Assembly: GCF_030295405.1 (NCBI RefSeq) | Contig: NZ_AP027080.1 | Coordinates: forward strand, 4,857,001-4,921,000 | Direction of reading: 5' to 3' | DNA from: Mesoterricola silvestris | GTDB lineage: Bacteria; Acidobacteriota; Holophagae; Holophagales; Holophagaceae | DNA: 64,000 bases | Shown: one piece after another, positions 25,109 to 33,724 of the stretch | Layout: each line of letters opens with the position of its first letter | How positions within the stretch are numbered: position 1 is the stretch's first letter | The notes under the pieces: generated by a model | Database searches by the model: none | What the model saw: the letters and a program-made list of their open reading frames with translations, nothing else | Told to the model about the DNA's origin: nothing | Made by a program: the position numbers and the translations under genes

Positions 25109-27261
25109 TGGGCGGGCGCCCGTGGCTCCGGAAGCGGGTGGACTTCATCGCCCAGATGGAGGCCACCGAATGCGGAGCGGCCGCCCTGGCCATGGTCCTG
25201 GCCCACCACGGCCACCACGCCCCCCTGGCGGAGGTGCGCCAGGCCTGCGGCATTTCCCGGGACGGCGCCAGCGCCCTGGCCCTGGTGAAGGCCGCCCACG
25301 CCTTCGGCCTGGAGGCGGAGGGCGTCCGGCTGGAGGTGGAGGATCTGTTCCGCCTTCCTCTCCCGGCCATCCTCCACTGGGACTTCGATCATTTCGTCGT
25401 GCTGGAGCGGGTGGGAAGGACCGGCGCCACCCTGGTGGACCCGGCCCACGGGCGGCGCCGGGTGGACCGGCTGGAACTGGGGCGCAGCTTCACGGGCGCC
25501 GCCCTCCTGTTCCGCCCCACGCCGGCCCTGGCCCCCCGGGCCCGGATGCGCCCCAGCCTGGCGAAGTACCGGGAGGTCTTCCGGCGCAACCTGCCCAGCC
25601 TCACCCAGATTCTCCTGGCCACCCTGGTCCTGGAAGCGGTGGGCCTGGCCACGCCGGTGGCCAGCCAGCTGCTCCTGGACCGGGTCCTGGTGCCCCGGCA
25701 GGCGCCCTGGCTCTGGGGCCTGGCCCTGGGCCTGGGCTCGGCGGCCATCACCGCCGCCGCCCTGGGCCTGGTGCGCGGCTGGGTGGCCCTGAACCTGCAC
25801 CTGGAACTGAACTTCGCGCTCACGGGCAGGTTCCTCGGCCACATGCTCCGCCTGCCCCTGGGCTTCTTCCTCCAGCGGGATCCCGGCGACCTGGCGCAGC
25901 GGGCCGGGAGCAGCGCCGAGGTGCAGGACCTGCTCAGCACCGGCGCGGTGAACGCCCTCCTGGACGGGTTCCTGCTCCTGGGCTTCGCCGCCCTGATGAT
26001 CGCCTATCACCCCAGGCTGGCGGGGCTGGTCCTCGCCCTCAGCCTGGTGCACGCGGCCCTCCTGGGCGCCCTGTGGGACCGCAACCGCCAGTTGGCCGCT
26101 TCCGGGCGGGCCGCGGCGGGGCGGGAGGGGGCGGCCCTGCTGGAGGCCCTGTCCGGCCTGGAGGCCACCAAGGCCAGCGGCGCGGAAGGGCACATGGTGC
26201 GCCGCTGGGCCAACAGGATGACCGAGCGCGTGAACCTGGGCCTGGAGGCCCAGGGCCTCACCCGGGGCCTGGGCGCGGCCCTGGGCTTGTTCCAGGGCCT
26301 GGCCGGCCTCCTGGTCTTCGGGGTGGGGGGCCGGGAGGTGCTGGCGCACCGCATGACCCTGGGCACCTTCGTGGCCTTCCTGACCCTCCAGGGCCTGTTC
26401 ATGGCGCCCCTGGGCTCGCTCCTGGCCGCCCTCCTCCAGCTCCAGTCCCTGGGCACCCACCTGAGGCGCCTGGACGACGTGCTGGAAACCGCCGGGGAAC
26501 CCCGGGGCTCCGCGGATCCCGGCCGGCTCGGCGGGGCCGTGGAGCTGCGGGACGTGACCTTCCGGTACGCCCCCGGGGGCGCGCCCGCGCTGGACGGCCT
26601 CAACGTGCGCATCGCGCCGGGGGAGACCGTGGCCCTGGTGGGGCCGACGGGCGCCGGAAAGTCCACCCTGGCGCGGCTCTTCCTCGGCCTCCACCTTCCG
26701 GACCGGGGCACCGTGCGCTTCGATGGCCGGGATCTGCGGGAGCTGGACCTGGGCGCCGTGCGCCGCCAGATCGGCGTGGTGATGCAGGAGACCTTCCTGT
26801 TCGACGACACGGTGCGGGCGAACCTGGCCCTCCACGACGGGGACCTGTCCCAGGAGCGGCTCCTGTGGGCGGCCCGCATGGCCTGCGTGGACGATGTGAT
26901 CGCCGCCCTGCCCCGGGGTTTCGACAGCCGGGTGGGCGAGAACGGCAGCCTGCTTTCCGGGGGCCAGCGCCAGCGGCTGAGCCTCGCCCGGGCCCTGGCC
27001 CACGATCCGGCCATCCTCGTCCTGGACGAGGCCACCAGTTCGCTGGACCCGGGCACCGAGGCCCGGATCCAGGCCAACCTCGCCCGCCTGGGCTGCACCC
27101 GGATCCTCATCGCCCACCGCCTGGCCACCCTGCGGGACGCGGACCGGATCCTGGTGCTCCAGGGCGCACGGATCGTCCAGGAAGGCCCCTTCGGGGAGCT
27201 CCAGGCCGCTCCGGGCCTCTTCCGGGACCTGCTCGCGGCCGCGGAGCCGGGCCGTGGCTGA
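25108..27261 (+). CDS. Peptidase-containing ABC transporter (C39 leader peptidase) for double-glycine peptides
   Basis: 717 residues. An N-terminal C39 peptidase domain has its full catalytic set: Q16, C22 (QMEATECGAAALAMV), H95 (WDFDHFVVL) and D111 (LVDPAHG). A six-helix exporter domain spans about residues 155-450, followed by an ATPase with Walker A GPTGAGKST (512-520), signature LLSGGQRQRL and Walker B ILVLDEATSSLD. The protein should cleave leaders after Gly-Gly and export the core peptide. It resembles the first ABC component of NHLM/NHLP-type bacteriocin systems. A double-glycine leader peptide occurs at 50.5 kb. Its ATG overlaps the hlyD-type stop. Confidence 0.93.
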   Translation: MGGRPWLRKRVDFIAQMEATECGAAALAMVLAHHGHHAPLAEVRQACGISRDGASALALVKAAHAFGLEAEGVRLEVEDLFRLPLPAILHWDFDHFVVLERVGRTGATLVDPAHGRRRVDRLELGRSFTGAALLFRPTPALAPRARMRPSLAKYREVFRRNLPSLTQILLATLVLEAVGLATPVASQLLLDRVLVPRQAPWLWGLALGLGSAAITAAALGLVRGWVALNLHLELNFALTGRFLGHMLRLPLGFFLQRDPGDLAQRAGSSAEVQDLLSTGAVNALLDGFLLLGFAALMIAYHPRLAGLVLALSLVHAALLGALWDRNRQLAASGRAAAGREGAALLEALSGLEATKASGAEGHMVRRWANRMTERVNLGLEAQGLTRGLGAALGLFQGLAGLLVFGVGGREVLAHRMTLGTFVAFLTLQGLFMAPLGSLLAALLQLQSLGTHLRRLDDVLETAGEPRGSADPGRLGGAVELRDVTFRYAPGGAPALDGLNVRIAPGETVALVGPTGAGKSTLARLFLGLHLPDRGTVRFDGRDLRELDLGAVRRQIGVVMQETFLFDDTVRANLALHDGDLSQERLLWAARMACVDDVIAALPRGFDSRVGENGSLLSGGQRQRLSLARALAHDPAILVLDEATSSLDPGTEARIQANLARLGCTRILIAHRLATLRDADRILVLQGARIVQEGPFGELQAAPGLFRDLLAAAEPGRG

Positions 27262-29212
27262 ACCGGCCCCCCTCGCCGGGTTTCCCCCCGAGGAGGCCCT
27301 GGGGCGCCTCCTGGCGCGCCTTGGCCACGAGGGCGGCCGCCAGGCTTTCCGGGATGGCCTGGACCCCGGACCCGACCGCATGATCGAGGCGCTGGAGGAC
27401 CGGGGCCTCCAGGGCCGCGCCGCGCGGCTGGACAGCCGGGACCTCGCCTACCTGGAGCGGCCCACCCTGGTGGAGCTGCGGGAGGGCACCTGGGTTCTCC
27501 TCCTGGACGGGCCCTCTGGGTCCTTTTCGGTGGAAACGCCCGGGGGCGTCCGGACCCTGGACCCGGAGGCCCTGGCGGAACGCATCTCCGGAAGGGCCCT
27601 GGACCTTTCCCCCGCCCTGCCCCCCGGCGCCACCCTCTGGGCCCGCCTGAAACCCCTGTTCCTGCGCCAGCCCAGGAGCCTGCTCCAGCTGGGGGCGGCC
27701 CTGCTGATGCTCCAGGCCCTGGCCCTGGTCCTCCCCGCCACCACCGCCCTCATCCTGGACCGGGCCCTGCCGGACGGGGCCAGCTCCCTCCTGGCCCTGG
27801 GGGTGGCCGGGATGTTCCTGGCCACGGTGCACCAGGTGTGGATCGGCTGGATCCAGGAACGGGTGGTGCTGTTCTTTTCGACCCGGCTGGCCGTTTCCGC
27901 GGAACGCGGGTTCCTGGAGCACGCCCTGCGCTGCCCCTTCCCCTTCCTGCAGTCCCGCACCCTGGGCGACCTCCTGCAGGCCTTCGGCGGTTTCGCCGCG
28001 GCCCGGGACCTGCTCCCCGCCCGGACGGTAGGGGTATTCCTCAGCGGGGCCATGGGCTTCTTGTACCTGCTGGCGATGTTCGCCCTGCTTCCGGGCGCCT
28101 CCCTGGTGATCCTCCTGGTGACCGCCCTCCTGGCGCTCCCCACCCTCGCCCTGGGCCGCGTGCAGGCACGGCTTCAGGCCCGCCAGGTGGAAGCGGCGGC
28201 CCGGGAGCACGGCCTCCTCATCGAACTGGTGACCGGCATCGCCACACTCAAGGGCTCCGGCACGGAGGCCAGGGCCCTGGACCGGTGGCGGGGGCGGCGT
28301 CGCGCCGTCCTGGGCCTGGAGCTGACCCGGAGCCGCCTGAACCTCGCCTCGGACCTGGTCCTGGGCCTGGTCAGCCAGGCCCTGGCCATCGGCCTGTTCA
28401 TCCACGGCGGCCTGCGCCTCCTGGAGGGTTCCCTGAAGCCCGGAACCCTCTTCGCCTTCCTCCAGCTGAGCAGCGGGTTCACCAGCTCCTTCCTGGCCGT
28501 GGTGCACACCGCCCTCACCCTCCTGATCCTGAAGCCCCAGCTGGCCAAGGCCCAGGAGATCCTCTCCCGGGAACCCGACCCGCGGCCCCGCCGGGACTCC
28601 CCCACCCCGGGCCCGGTGCCCGCCGTGCTGGAGGACGTGGGGTTCCGGTACACCCCCTCGTCCCCCTGGGTGCTCCAGGGCTACGACCTGCGGGTGGATC
28701 CCGGGGAGAAGGCCACCCTCGCCGGTCCCTCCGGCTTCGGCAAGACGACGGTCCTGCGGCTGCTGGCCGGTCTCCACGTGCCCGAGCGGGGCCGGGTCCG
28801 GGTGGCGGGCCGGGATCCCCGGGAGGTGCGCCACGACCTGGTCTACCTCCCCCAATTCGTCCGGATCTTCGGTGGCTCCATCCTGGAGAACCTGCGCATC
28901 TACGCCTGCGGCGCGCCCCTGGAGCGGCTCATGGAAGCCGCCGGCCCCACCGGCCTCCAGGCCCTGGTGGACACCCTGCCCATGGGCTACCGGACCCTCC
29001 TCCCCCCCGGCGGAAGGAACCTGTCCGGCGGCCAGCGCCAGCTCATCGCCCTCACCGGCGCCCTGGCGTCCGGACGACCGCTCCTGCTGCTGGACGAGGC
29101 CCTGGCCAACCTGGACGCCGCCCACGCCGCCCCCCTGCGAACCCTCCTGGCCCAGGGACCCTGGACCCTGGTGTCGGCGAACCCCGGGGAACCCGGCGGG
29201 ACGTTCCGGTGA
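27254..29212 (+). CDS. Second ABC transporter of the peptide-export cassette, partly degenerate
   Basis: 652 residues from a GTG overlapping the previous stop by 8 bases. The first 130 residues have a peptidase-like or accessory fold without the catalytic Cys. Then follow an exporter membrane domain and an ATPase with Walker [10 protein letters not shown], signature [12 protein letters not shown] and Walker [13 protein letters not shown]. The usual H-loop histidine is absent: the region reads [12 protein letters not shown], and the protein ends shortly after it. This matches the second ABC protein of NHLM-like systems in layout. The missing histidine suggests one weak ATP site in a heterodimer with the C39 transporter. 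Confidence 0.8.
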   Translation: MAEPAPLAGFPPEEALGRLLARLGHEGGRQAFRDGLDPGPDRMIEALEDRGLQGRAARLDSRDLAYLERPTLVELREGTWVLLLDGPSGSFSVETPGGVRTLDPEALAERISGRALDLSPALPPGATLWARLKPLFLRQPRSLLQLGAALLMLQALALVLPATTALILDRALPDGASSLLALGVAGMFLATVHQVWIGWIQERVVLFFSTRLAVSAERGFLEHALRCPFPFLQSRTLGDLLQAFGGFAAARDLLPARTVGVFLSGAMGFLYLLAMFALLPGASLVILLVTALLALPTLALGRVQARLQARQVEAAAREHGLLIELVTGIATLKGSGTEARALDRWRGRRRAVLGLELTRSRLNLASDLVLGLVSQALAIGLFIHGGLRLLEGSLKPGTLFAFLQLSSGFTSSFLAVVHTALTLLILKPQLAKAQEILSREPDPRPRRDSPTPGPVPAVLEDVGFRYTPSSPWVLQGYDLRVDPGEKATLAGPSGFGKTTVLRLLAGLHVPERGRVRVAGRDPREVRHDLVYLPQFVRIFGGSILENLRIYACGAPLERLMEAAGPTGLQALVDTLPMGYRTLLPPGGRNLSGGQRQLIALTGALASGRPLLLLDEALANLDAAHAAPLRTLLAQGPWTLVSANPGEPGGTFR

Positions 29213-29556
29213 GGGACCGGTTTTGCGCCCGTCGCCAGGATTTCCCGTATTTCCCGGCTCGGCGATCTGGCTCCAGTGTACCTGACGTTCTTTATCCTGC
29301 CTTTTCCCCTGGATCCTGTTTATCCCCGTTCGAACTTCGCTTGGAGTTGTCGCTACCTTTGGATCAGGGACGGCATGTAACATGCGCTCCGACCCACCTC
29401 CGCGGCAGCCCTGCGGAAACCTGGATGAACGCCGATGGATGGGATGAACGGGGATCCGCTCAACCTGGAGGAGCCCCTTCATCACGGTTTCAAGGCACCT
29501 GAAGGCTGCCGGCGCACTCTAGGCTGTCCCCGGCCCCCCCAAGGTTCCCAGGCGGA
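29213..29556. other. Intergenic region after the export cassette
   Basis: 344 bases between two convergent genes. No ribosome site, peptide gene or T-run terminator was recognised. It is less GC-rich than the flanks and contains a half-copy of the repeat found at 55.6-55.75 kb (29422-29456). Confidence 0.5.
29422..29456. repeat. Partial copy of the GGATGAACGCCGATG repeat
   Basis: GGATGAACGCCGATGGATGG followed by GATGAACGGGGAT closely matches the right arm of the inverted repeat at 55596-55752 (GGATGAACGCCGATG then GGGGATGAAAGGGGAT). The second arm is missing here. Confidence 0.55.
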
Positions 29557-30456
29557 TCAGCCCTTCCGTTCCGCCTTGTAGGCGCCAGGGCGCATGGGCA
29601 GCCAGTGGTCCACGAACAGGGGCTGGGCCACCTTGTCCGCGGCCTTCAGGCGGTGCAGGGTGCCGGACTGGTCCTCGCTGGCGGCCACGATGGCGAAGGC
29701 GTGGGCCAGGGCCGAAAAGGTGGTGACGCTGCAGCTGAACAGGAGGTCCTCGCTGGGCACGGGGATGAGGATATCGGCGTAGGGGGCCAGGGGGGAGTCG
29801 GCCCGGTCCGAGAAGGCCAGCACGGGGACCCCCGAGGCCTTGGCGAAGATGGCGGAATCCACGGTTTCCCGGCTGTAGGGCATGAAGCTGAGGACGATCA
29901 TCAGGTCCCGCTCGTCCAGATTGGCGACCTGGTTGGAGAAGTCCGAGGGGATGGCGGCGATGCAGGGGAGGCCCGCCTGGGTCAGGTAGAAGGCCAGGAT
30001 GAGGCTCATGACGTGGGAGACGCCCCGGCCCAGGATCACGCGGTGGCGGGCCTTGGTGATGAGGGCCACGGCCGTCTCCAGGGTGGTGTGGTCCACCATC
30101 TGGATGAGGCGGTTGAGATTCTCACCATCCCGCCGGGCCACTTCGGCCAGGGCCCCGTAGATGTCGGTGGGCGCCTCCAGCAGTTCCAGCTCCGAATCGC
30201 CGCTCCGCTCGTGGCAGGCCGCCCTGAGGGCGTCCCGGAATTCGCTGAAGCCCTTGTATTCAAGGCGCTTGGCGAAGCGCACCACGGTGCCGACGCTCAC
30301 GTTGGCCCGCTGGGCCATGGATTCGATGCCCCACAGGGCCCCCAGGAGGTGGTCCGACATGAGGACGTCCGCGATCCGCCGCATCGCCTCGGGGAGATCC
30401 CTGTAGGCTTCCGCGAGGCGCGACTGGATGGGGGTATCTGATGCGGGATTCGTCAT
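29557..30456 (-). CDS. MurR/RpiR family transcriptional regulator
   Basis: 299 residues. The N-terminal RpiR-type helix-turn-helix (ESMAQRANVSVGTVVRFAKRLEYKGFSEFRDALR, quoted here only as its start ESMAQRANVSVGTVVRFAKR) is followed by a SIS sugar-phosphate-binding domain (about residues 125-255; VILGRGVSHVMSLI and SRETVDSAIFAKASGVPVLAFS). Family members sense phosphosugars. It is divergent from the metallo-beta-lactamase gene, with 68 bases between starts. An rpiB gene is present at 43.1 kb but not adjacent. The regulated genes are not evident. Confidence 0.9.
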   Translation of the reverse strand: MTNPASDTPIQSRLAEAYRDLPEAMRRIADVLMSDHLLGALWGIESMAQRANVSVGTVVRFAKRLEYKGFSEFRDALRAACHERSGDSELELLEAPTDIYGALAEVARRDGENLNRLIQMVDHTTLETAVALITKARHRVILGRGVSHVMSLILAFYLTQAGLPCIAAIPSDFSNQVANLDERDLMIVLSFMPYSRETVDSAIFAKASGVPVLAFSDRADSPLAPYADILIPVPSEDLLFSCSVTTFSALAHAFAIVAASEDQSGTLHRLKAADKVAQPLFVDHWLPMRPGAYKAERKG

Positions 30457-30524
30457 TTGATATGGAGAAGTGTAACACCACGGAGGGAAAACCCTGCAAC
30501 CCCCCGCGCAGGTTATGCTGGGGA

Positions 30525-31304
30525 ATGCGCTACGCTTCGCTCGCCTCGGGCTCCAAGGGGAACTGCCACGCCTTTTCCCGGGGTTCCGAAACGCTCCTGG
30601 TGGACGCCGGCATCTCCCTCAAGCAGATCCGCCTGCGCCTGGCGGAGCTGGGCTGGGATCCAGGCCAGGTGAGGGCCGTGGCCATCACCCACGAGCACTC
30701 GGACCACATCGCCGCCATCCCCGTCCTCCTGCGGAACACCGACTGGGACCTCCTGGCCACCCCCGAGACCCTCGCGCGGATCCAGGCCATCCAGGGCATC
30801 GAGATCCCCCGGTCCCGGTGGATCCCCCTTCGCGCGGGCGAAGCCGTCCCGTGGAACGGCATGACCGTCCTGCCCTTCACCACCCCCCACGACGCCGCCG
30901 ATTCGGTGGCCTACCGCATCGAGGCGGGGGGCTTCCACGCCGCGGTGGTCACGGACCTGGGCCACCCCACGGCCCTGGTGGAGGACCACTGCCGGGACCT
31001 GGACCTCCTGGTGCTGGAGGCCAACCACGATGTCCAGATGCTCCGGGAGGGCGGCTACCCCGCGGTGCTCAAGGCCCGGATCCTCAGCCGGGTGGGGCAT
31101 CTCAGCAACGAATCCATGGGCGAGCTCCTGGGGCGCGTCCTTTCCGGCCGGCTGCGGAACGTCGTGCTGGCGCACCTCAGCGAGCAGAACAACGACCCTG
31201 AACTGGCCCGGTTCGCCGCCGAGGGGATCCTGCGGGGCACCGCCACGGCCCTCCATGTGGCGTGCCAGGCCTCGGCTCTCCTTGTTGCGGACCCGGAAAA
31301 TTAA
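30525..31304 (+). CDS. YycJ/WalJ-like metallo-beta-lactamase fold protein
   Basis: 259 residues. It starts at MRYASLASGSKGNC, the typical beginning of the family, preceded by a weak GGGGA site. The metal motif HEHSDH occupies residues 56-61 and further ligands occur in the GHLSNES region. YycJ/WalJ proteins are predicted DNA exonucleases of the double-strand 5'-3' type. An upstream in-frame ATG at 30441 would add 28 unrelated residues and was rejected. Confidence 0.88.
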   Translation: MRYASLASGSKGNCHAFSRGSETLLVDAGISLKQIRLRLAELGWDPGQVRAVAITHEHSDHIAAIPVLLRNTDWDLLATPETLARIQAIQGIEIPRSRWIPLRAGEAVPWNGMTVLPFTTPHDAADSVAYRIEAGGFHAAVVTDLGHPTALVEDHCRDLDLLVLEANHDVQMLREGGYPAVLKARILSRVGHLSNESMGELLGRVLSGRLRNVVLAHLSEQNNDPELARFAAEGILRGTATALHVACQASALLVADPEN

Positions 31305-31319
31305 GCGGAGGATGTTTCC

Positions 31320-32429
31320 ATGACGACCCCCCGAATTCTCATCCGGACGGCCCTGGCCGTCACCGCCGCCGCCCTGCCCATGGCGGCCCAGACCCCCCTC
31401 TTCAACGACGCGCCCGCCTTCGGCGGCTCCAAGGTCTTCTCCGAGGGCATCAACCCCCTGGGGAACCCCGCGCGCTTCGACCGGGCCCCCGCGGGCTGGT
31501 ACCTCGGCTACGTGGACGGGGACCAGCGGGCCCAGGACAACCGGAGCCTCTTCCAGGACACCACCTCCGCGGACGCCGCGGTCGTGACGTCGGCCCTTGG
31601 CAAGCTCAAGGACGCCCCCTGGGTCCAGCGCACCCGGGCCTACGGCCTCGTGGGGACCCGGGAGGCCACCAATTTCGGCTTCACCCGGGAGGAGTTCCAC
31701 TCGGCCACGGCCCGCCCCGACCTGGATCCCGCCCATCTCTCCACCGCATCCGCCCTCCAGGACAACGCCTCCTACGTGGACGGGCGCCGGGCCATCGTGA
31801 ACCGCGTGCATTTCGGCGGCGGGGCCCTGGCCTCGGGCACCGCGGCCGGCTTCAACCTGCGCGTCGAGCAGTGGTCGCTGGGCATGACGGCCCCCTACCT
31901 GAACCAGCTCCCGCCGGGCGTCTACACCTTCGCCCCGGGCGGCGCCTTCCCCTACCGGTACGCCGCGGACGACCTCGCCCTGGGCTATTCCACCACGGAC
32001 CGCAAGTCCCTCATGGTGGCCCTGGACGCGGGATTCACCACGGAACTGGCCCAGGGGCTGCGCCTGGGCGTCACCGCGGACCAGCTCAACGGCAAGCGGC
32101 TCTGGGACGTCACCATGAACCCGCAGTACCGCGGCGCCCTGCAGATCGACATGGGCGTCAACACCCAGCTCACCCTCGAGAGCGACATCAACGGCGCCAT
32201 GCGCATGCCCTTCCCCGTGAAGCAGCAGTCCAGCTCCGCCTCCCTGCGGTACCAGGTGAGCCCGTCGGTGGTCTTCCTCGTGGGCGGGGAGCGCCGGAAG
32301 ATCGGCGACGCCAGCGTGACCCGGGTGGGCGCCACCCTCCAGATGCGCACCCCCCGGATGTTCATCGCCGTGGGCTTCCAGGCCGGCCAGGACAAGCCCC
32401 TCAAGGGCCTGGCCCTCATGGTGAACTGA
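31320..32429 (+). CDS. Predicted exported outer-membrane beta-barrel protein
   Basis: 369 residues with a signal peptide (MTTPRILIRTALAVTAAALP-MAAQ). The rest has alternating hydrophobic strands such as GFNLRVEQWSLGMTAPYL and GGERRKIGDASVTRVGATLQ and ends in GLALMVN. The segment PLGNPARFDRAPAGWYLGY resembles the opening of TraF/PorV-type outer-membrane proteins, but this is weak. GCGGAGGA precedes the ATG. It is translationally coupled to a LolA-like gene, which fits an envelope role. Function unknown. Confidence 0.7.
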   Translation: MTTPRILIRTALAVTAAALPMAAQTPLFNDAPAFGGSKVFSEGINPLGNPARFDRAPAGWYLGYVDGDQRAQDNRSLFQDTTSADAAVVTSALGKLKDAPWVQRTRAYGLVGTREATNFGFTREEFHSATARPDLDPAHLSTASALQDNASYVDGRRAIVNRVHFGGGALASGTAAGFNLRVEQWSLGMTAPYLNQLPPGVYTFAPGGAFPYRYAADDLALGYSTTDRKSLMVALDAGFTTELAQGLRLGVTADQLNGKRLWDVTMNPQYRGALQIDMGVNTQLTLESDINGAMRMPFPVKQQSSSASLRYQVSPSVVFLVGGERRKIGDASVTRVGATLQMRTPRMFIAVGFQAGQDKPLKGLALMVN

Positions 32430-33109
32430 TGGGCGGATTCCTCCGGAAGCTAGCCCTGGCGGCCCTGGCCCTCCTGCCCCTCGCGGCCCAGCCCTCGGTC
32501 CAGGAGGTGGTGTCGCGCTTCGACGCCGCCCAGGCCAAGATCTCCACCCTCCAGGCCCCCTTCAGCCTCACGATCCGCCGGGCCATGCTCAGGACCCCCA
32601 CGGTCACCCGGGGCACCCTGTACCTCCAGGAATCGGATTTCGTCCATTTCAGCTTCGCCCCCCCCGAGGACCTGATCCTCCACCTGACGCCCAAGGCCCT
32701 GATCTCGTACAGCCCCGCCGAAGGCGCGGCCGAACAGCTGAAGATCGGGATCATCAAGAACGCCAACCGCAAGTTCCTGGGGCTGGGGCAGAGGCTCTCC
32801 TACCTGTCGGACTACTTCAAGATCTCCGTCGGGGACGGCAAGGGGGTGGCGGGCACCCTCCTCCTCACCCTCCAGCCCCGGAGCTATTCCGTGAAGAAGC
32901 GCATGCAGGTGCTGCTCATCTGGGTCGACAAGGAGACCTACCTGCCCCGCCAGCTCAACTGGGTGGAGCGGGGAGGGGATTCCTGGCTGCTGGAACTGGG
33001 GGCCCTGGCCACGAACCAGCCCCTGCCGGCCAGCGTCTCGGGCTTCAAACTGCCCCCCGGGATCCCCATCAAGGACGAGTTCAGCTTTTTCGCCACCAGA
33101 AGGAAGTAG
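32429..33109 (+). CDS. LolA-like outer-membrane lipoprotein carrier family protein
   Basis: 226 residues. A signal peptide (LALAALALLPLAAQ) is followed by a LolA-type start, QEVVSRFDAAQAKISTLQAP. Successive beta-strands include GTLYLQESDFVHFSFAPPED and LTLQPRSYSVKKRMQVLLIW. The start overlaps the preceding stop (TGATG). LolA-fold proteins bind lipoproteins or lipids in the periplasm; this is a divergent member and its cargo is unknown. Confidence 0.78.
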   Translation: MGGFLRKLALAALALLPLAAQPSVQEVVSRFDAAQAKISTLQAPFSLTIRRAMLRTPTVTRGTLYLQESDFVHFSFAPPEDLILHLTPKALISYSPAEGAAEQLKIGIIKNANRKFLGLGQRLSYLSDYFKISVGDGKGVAGTLLLTLQPRSYSVKKRMQVLLIWVDKETYLPRQLNWVERGGDSWLLELGALATNQPLPASVSGFKLPPGIPIKDEFSFFATRRK

Positions 33110-33137
33110 AATTGGCCTTGTCATACCTGGGGAATTC

Positions 33138-33722
33138 ATGATCGTCCAATGTCCATCCTGTGCATCCCGGTTCCAGTACGGGGAAGAGCGGTTCCTGGGG
33201 GCCGCGTCCAAGCGCTTCCGGTGCCCGAAGTGCGGCGAGACGTTCGAGGTCCTGAACCCGACGCTGGCCCCCGCCCAGCCCGCGCCCCCCGCCCCCGCCC
33301 CGCCGCCGCCGCCTCCCCCGAAGGCCACCGAGACCAGCCGGCGCAAGGGCCGCGACGCCATGATGGACCTGGCGAACTTCAAGAACGACGGCATGCCCTC
33401 CGGCCTGCGCTTCACCCTGGCCTTCCTCACCGGCCCCTTCGCCTCCACCGTGCGGGTGCTGGATTCCCCCCTGACCGTCATCGGCCGGGAGGAAGGGGAC
33501 GTGGTGATCAACGACCCTGAGATCTCCCGGCGCCACGCGCGAATCGAGATCCACCCCGACGGCACCGTGTGGCTCACCGACCTGGATTCCACCAACGGCA
33601 CCTTCGTGGGCGGCGCGGCCATCCCCGGCCCCACCAAGCTCGCCGACCGCCAGGAGTTCTCCTGCGGGCGCAGCACCTTCATGCTGCTCATCCGGGACAC
33701 CAACATCATCGGACTGGATTGA
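33138..33722 (+). CDS. Zinc-ribbon plus FHA domain protein
   Basis: 194 residues. The N-terminal MJ0042-type zinc ribbon uses C5, C8, C29 and C32 (CPSC and CPKC). A Pro/Ala linker leads to an FHA phosphothreonine-binding domain (about residues 108-190) with VIGREEGDVVINDPEISRRH and DLDSTNGTFVGG, so the key Arg, Ser-Arg-Arg-His and Asn residues are present. It is followed by TPR and RDD membrane genes and may organise a phospho-dependent complex. No Ser/Thr kinase is in the window. Confidence 0.9.
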   Translation: MIVQCPSCASRFQYGEERFLGAASKRFRCPKCGETFEVLNPTLAPAQPAPPAPAPPPPPPPKATETSRRKGRDAMMDLANFKNDGMPSGLRFTLAFLTGPFASTVRVLDSPLTVIGREEGDVVINDPEISRRHARIEIHPDGTVWLTDLDSTNGTFVGGAAIPGPTKLADRQEFSCGRSTFMLLIRDTNIIGLD

Positions 33723-33724
33723 CC

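Noticed and set aside
29213-29556. Search for a bacteriocin precursor gene next to the export cassette
   Set aside because: No open frame with a double-glycine leader and ribosome site was found on either strand.
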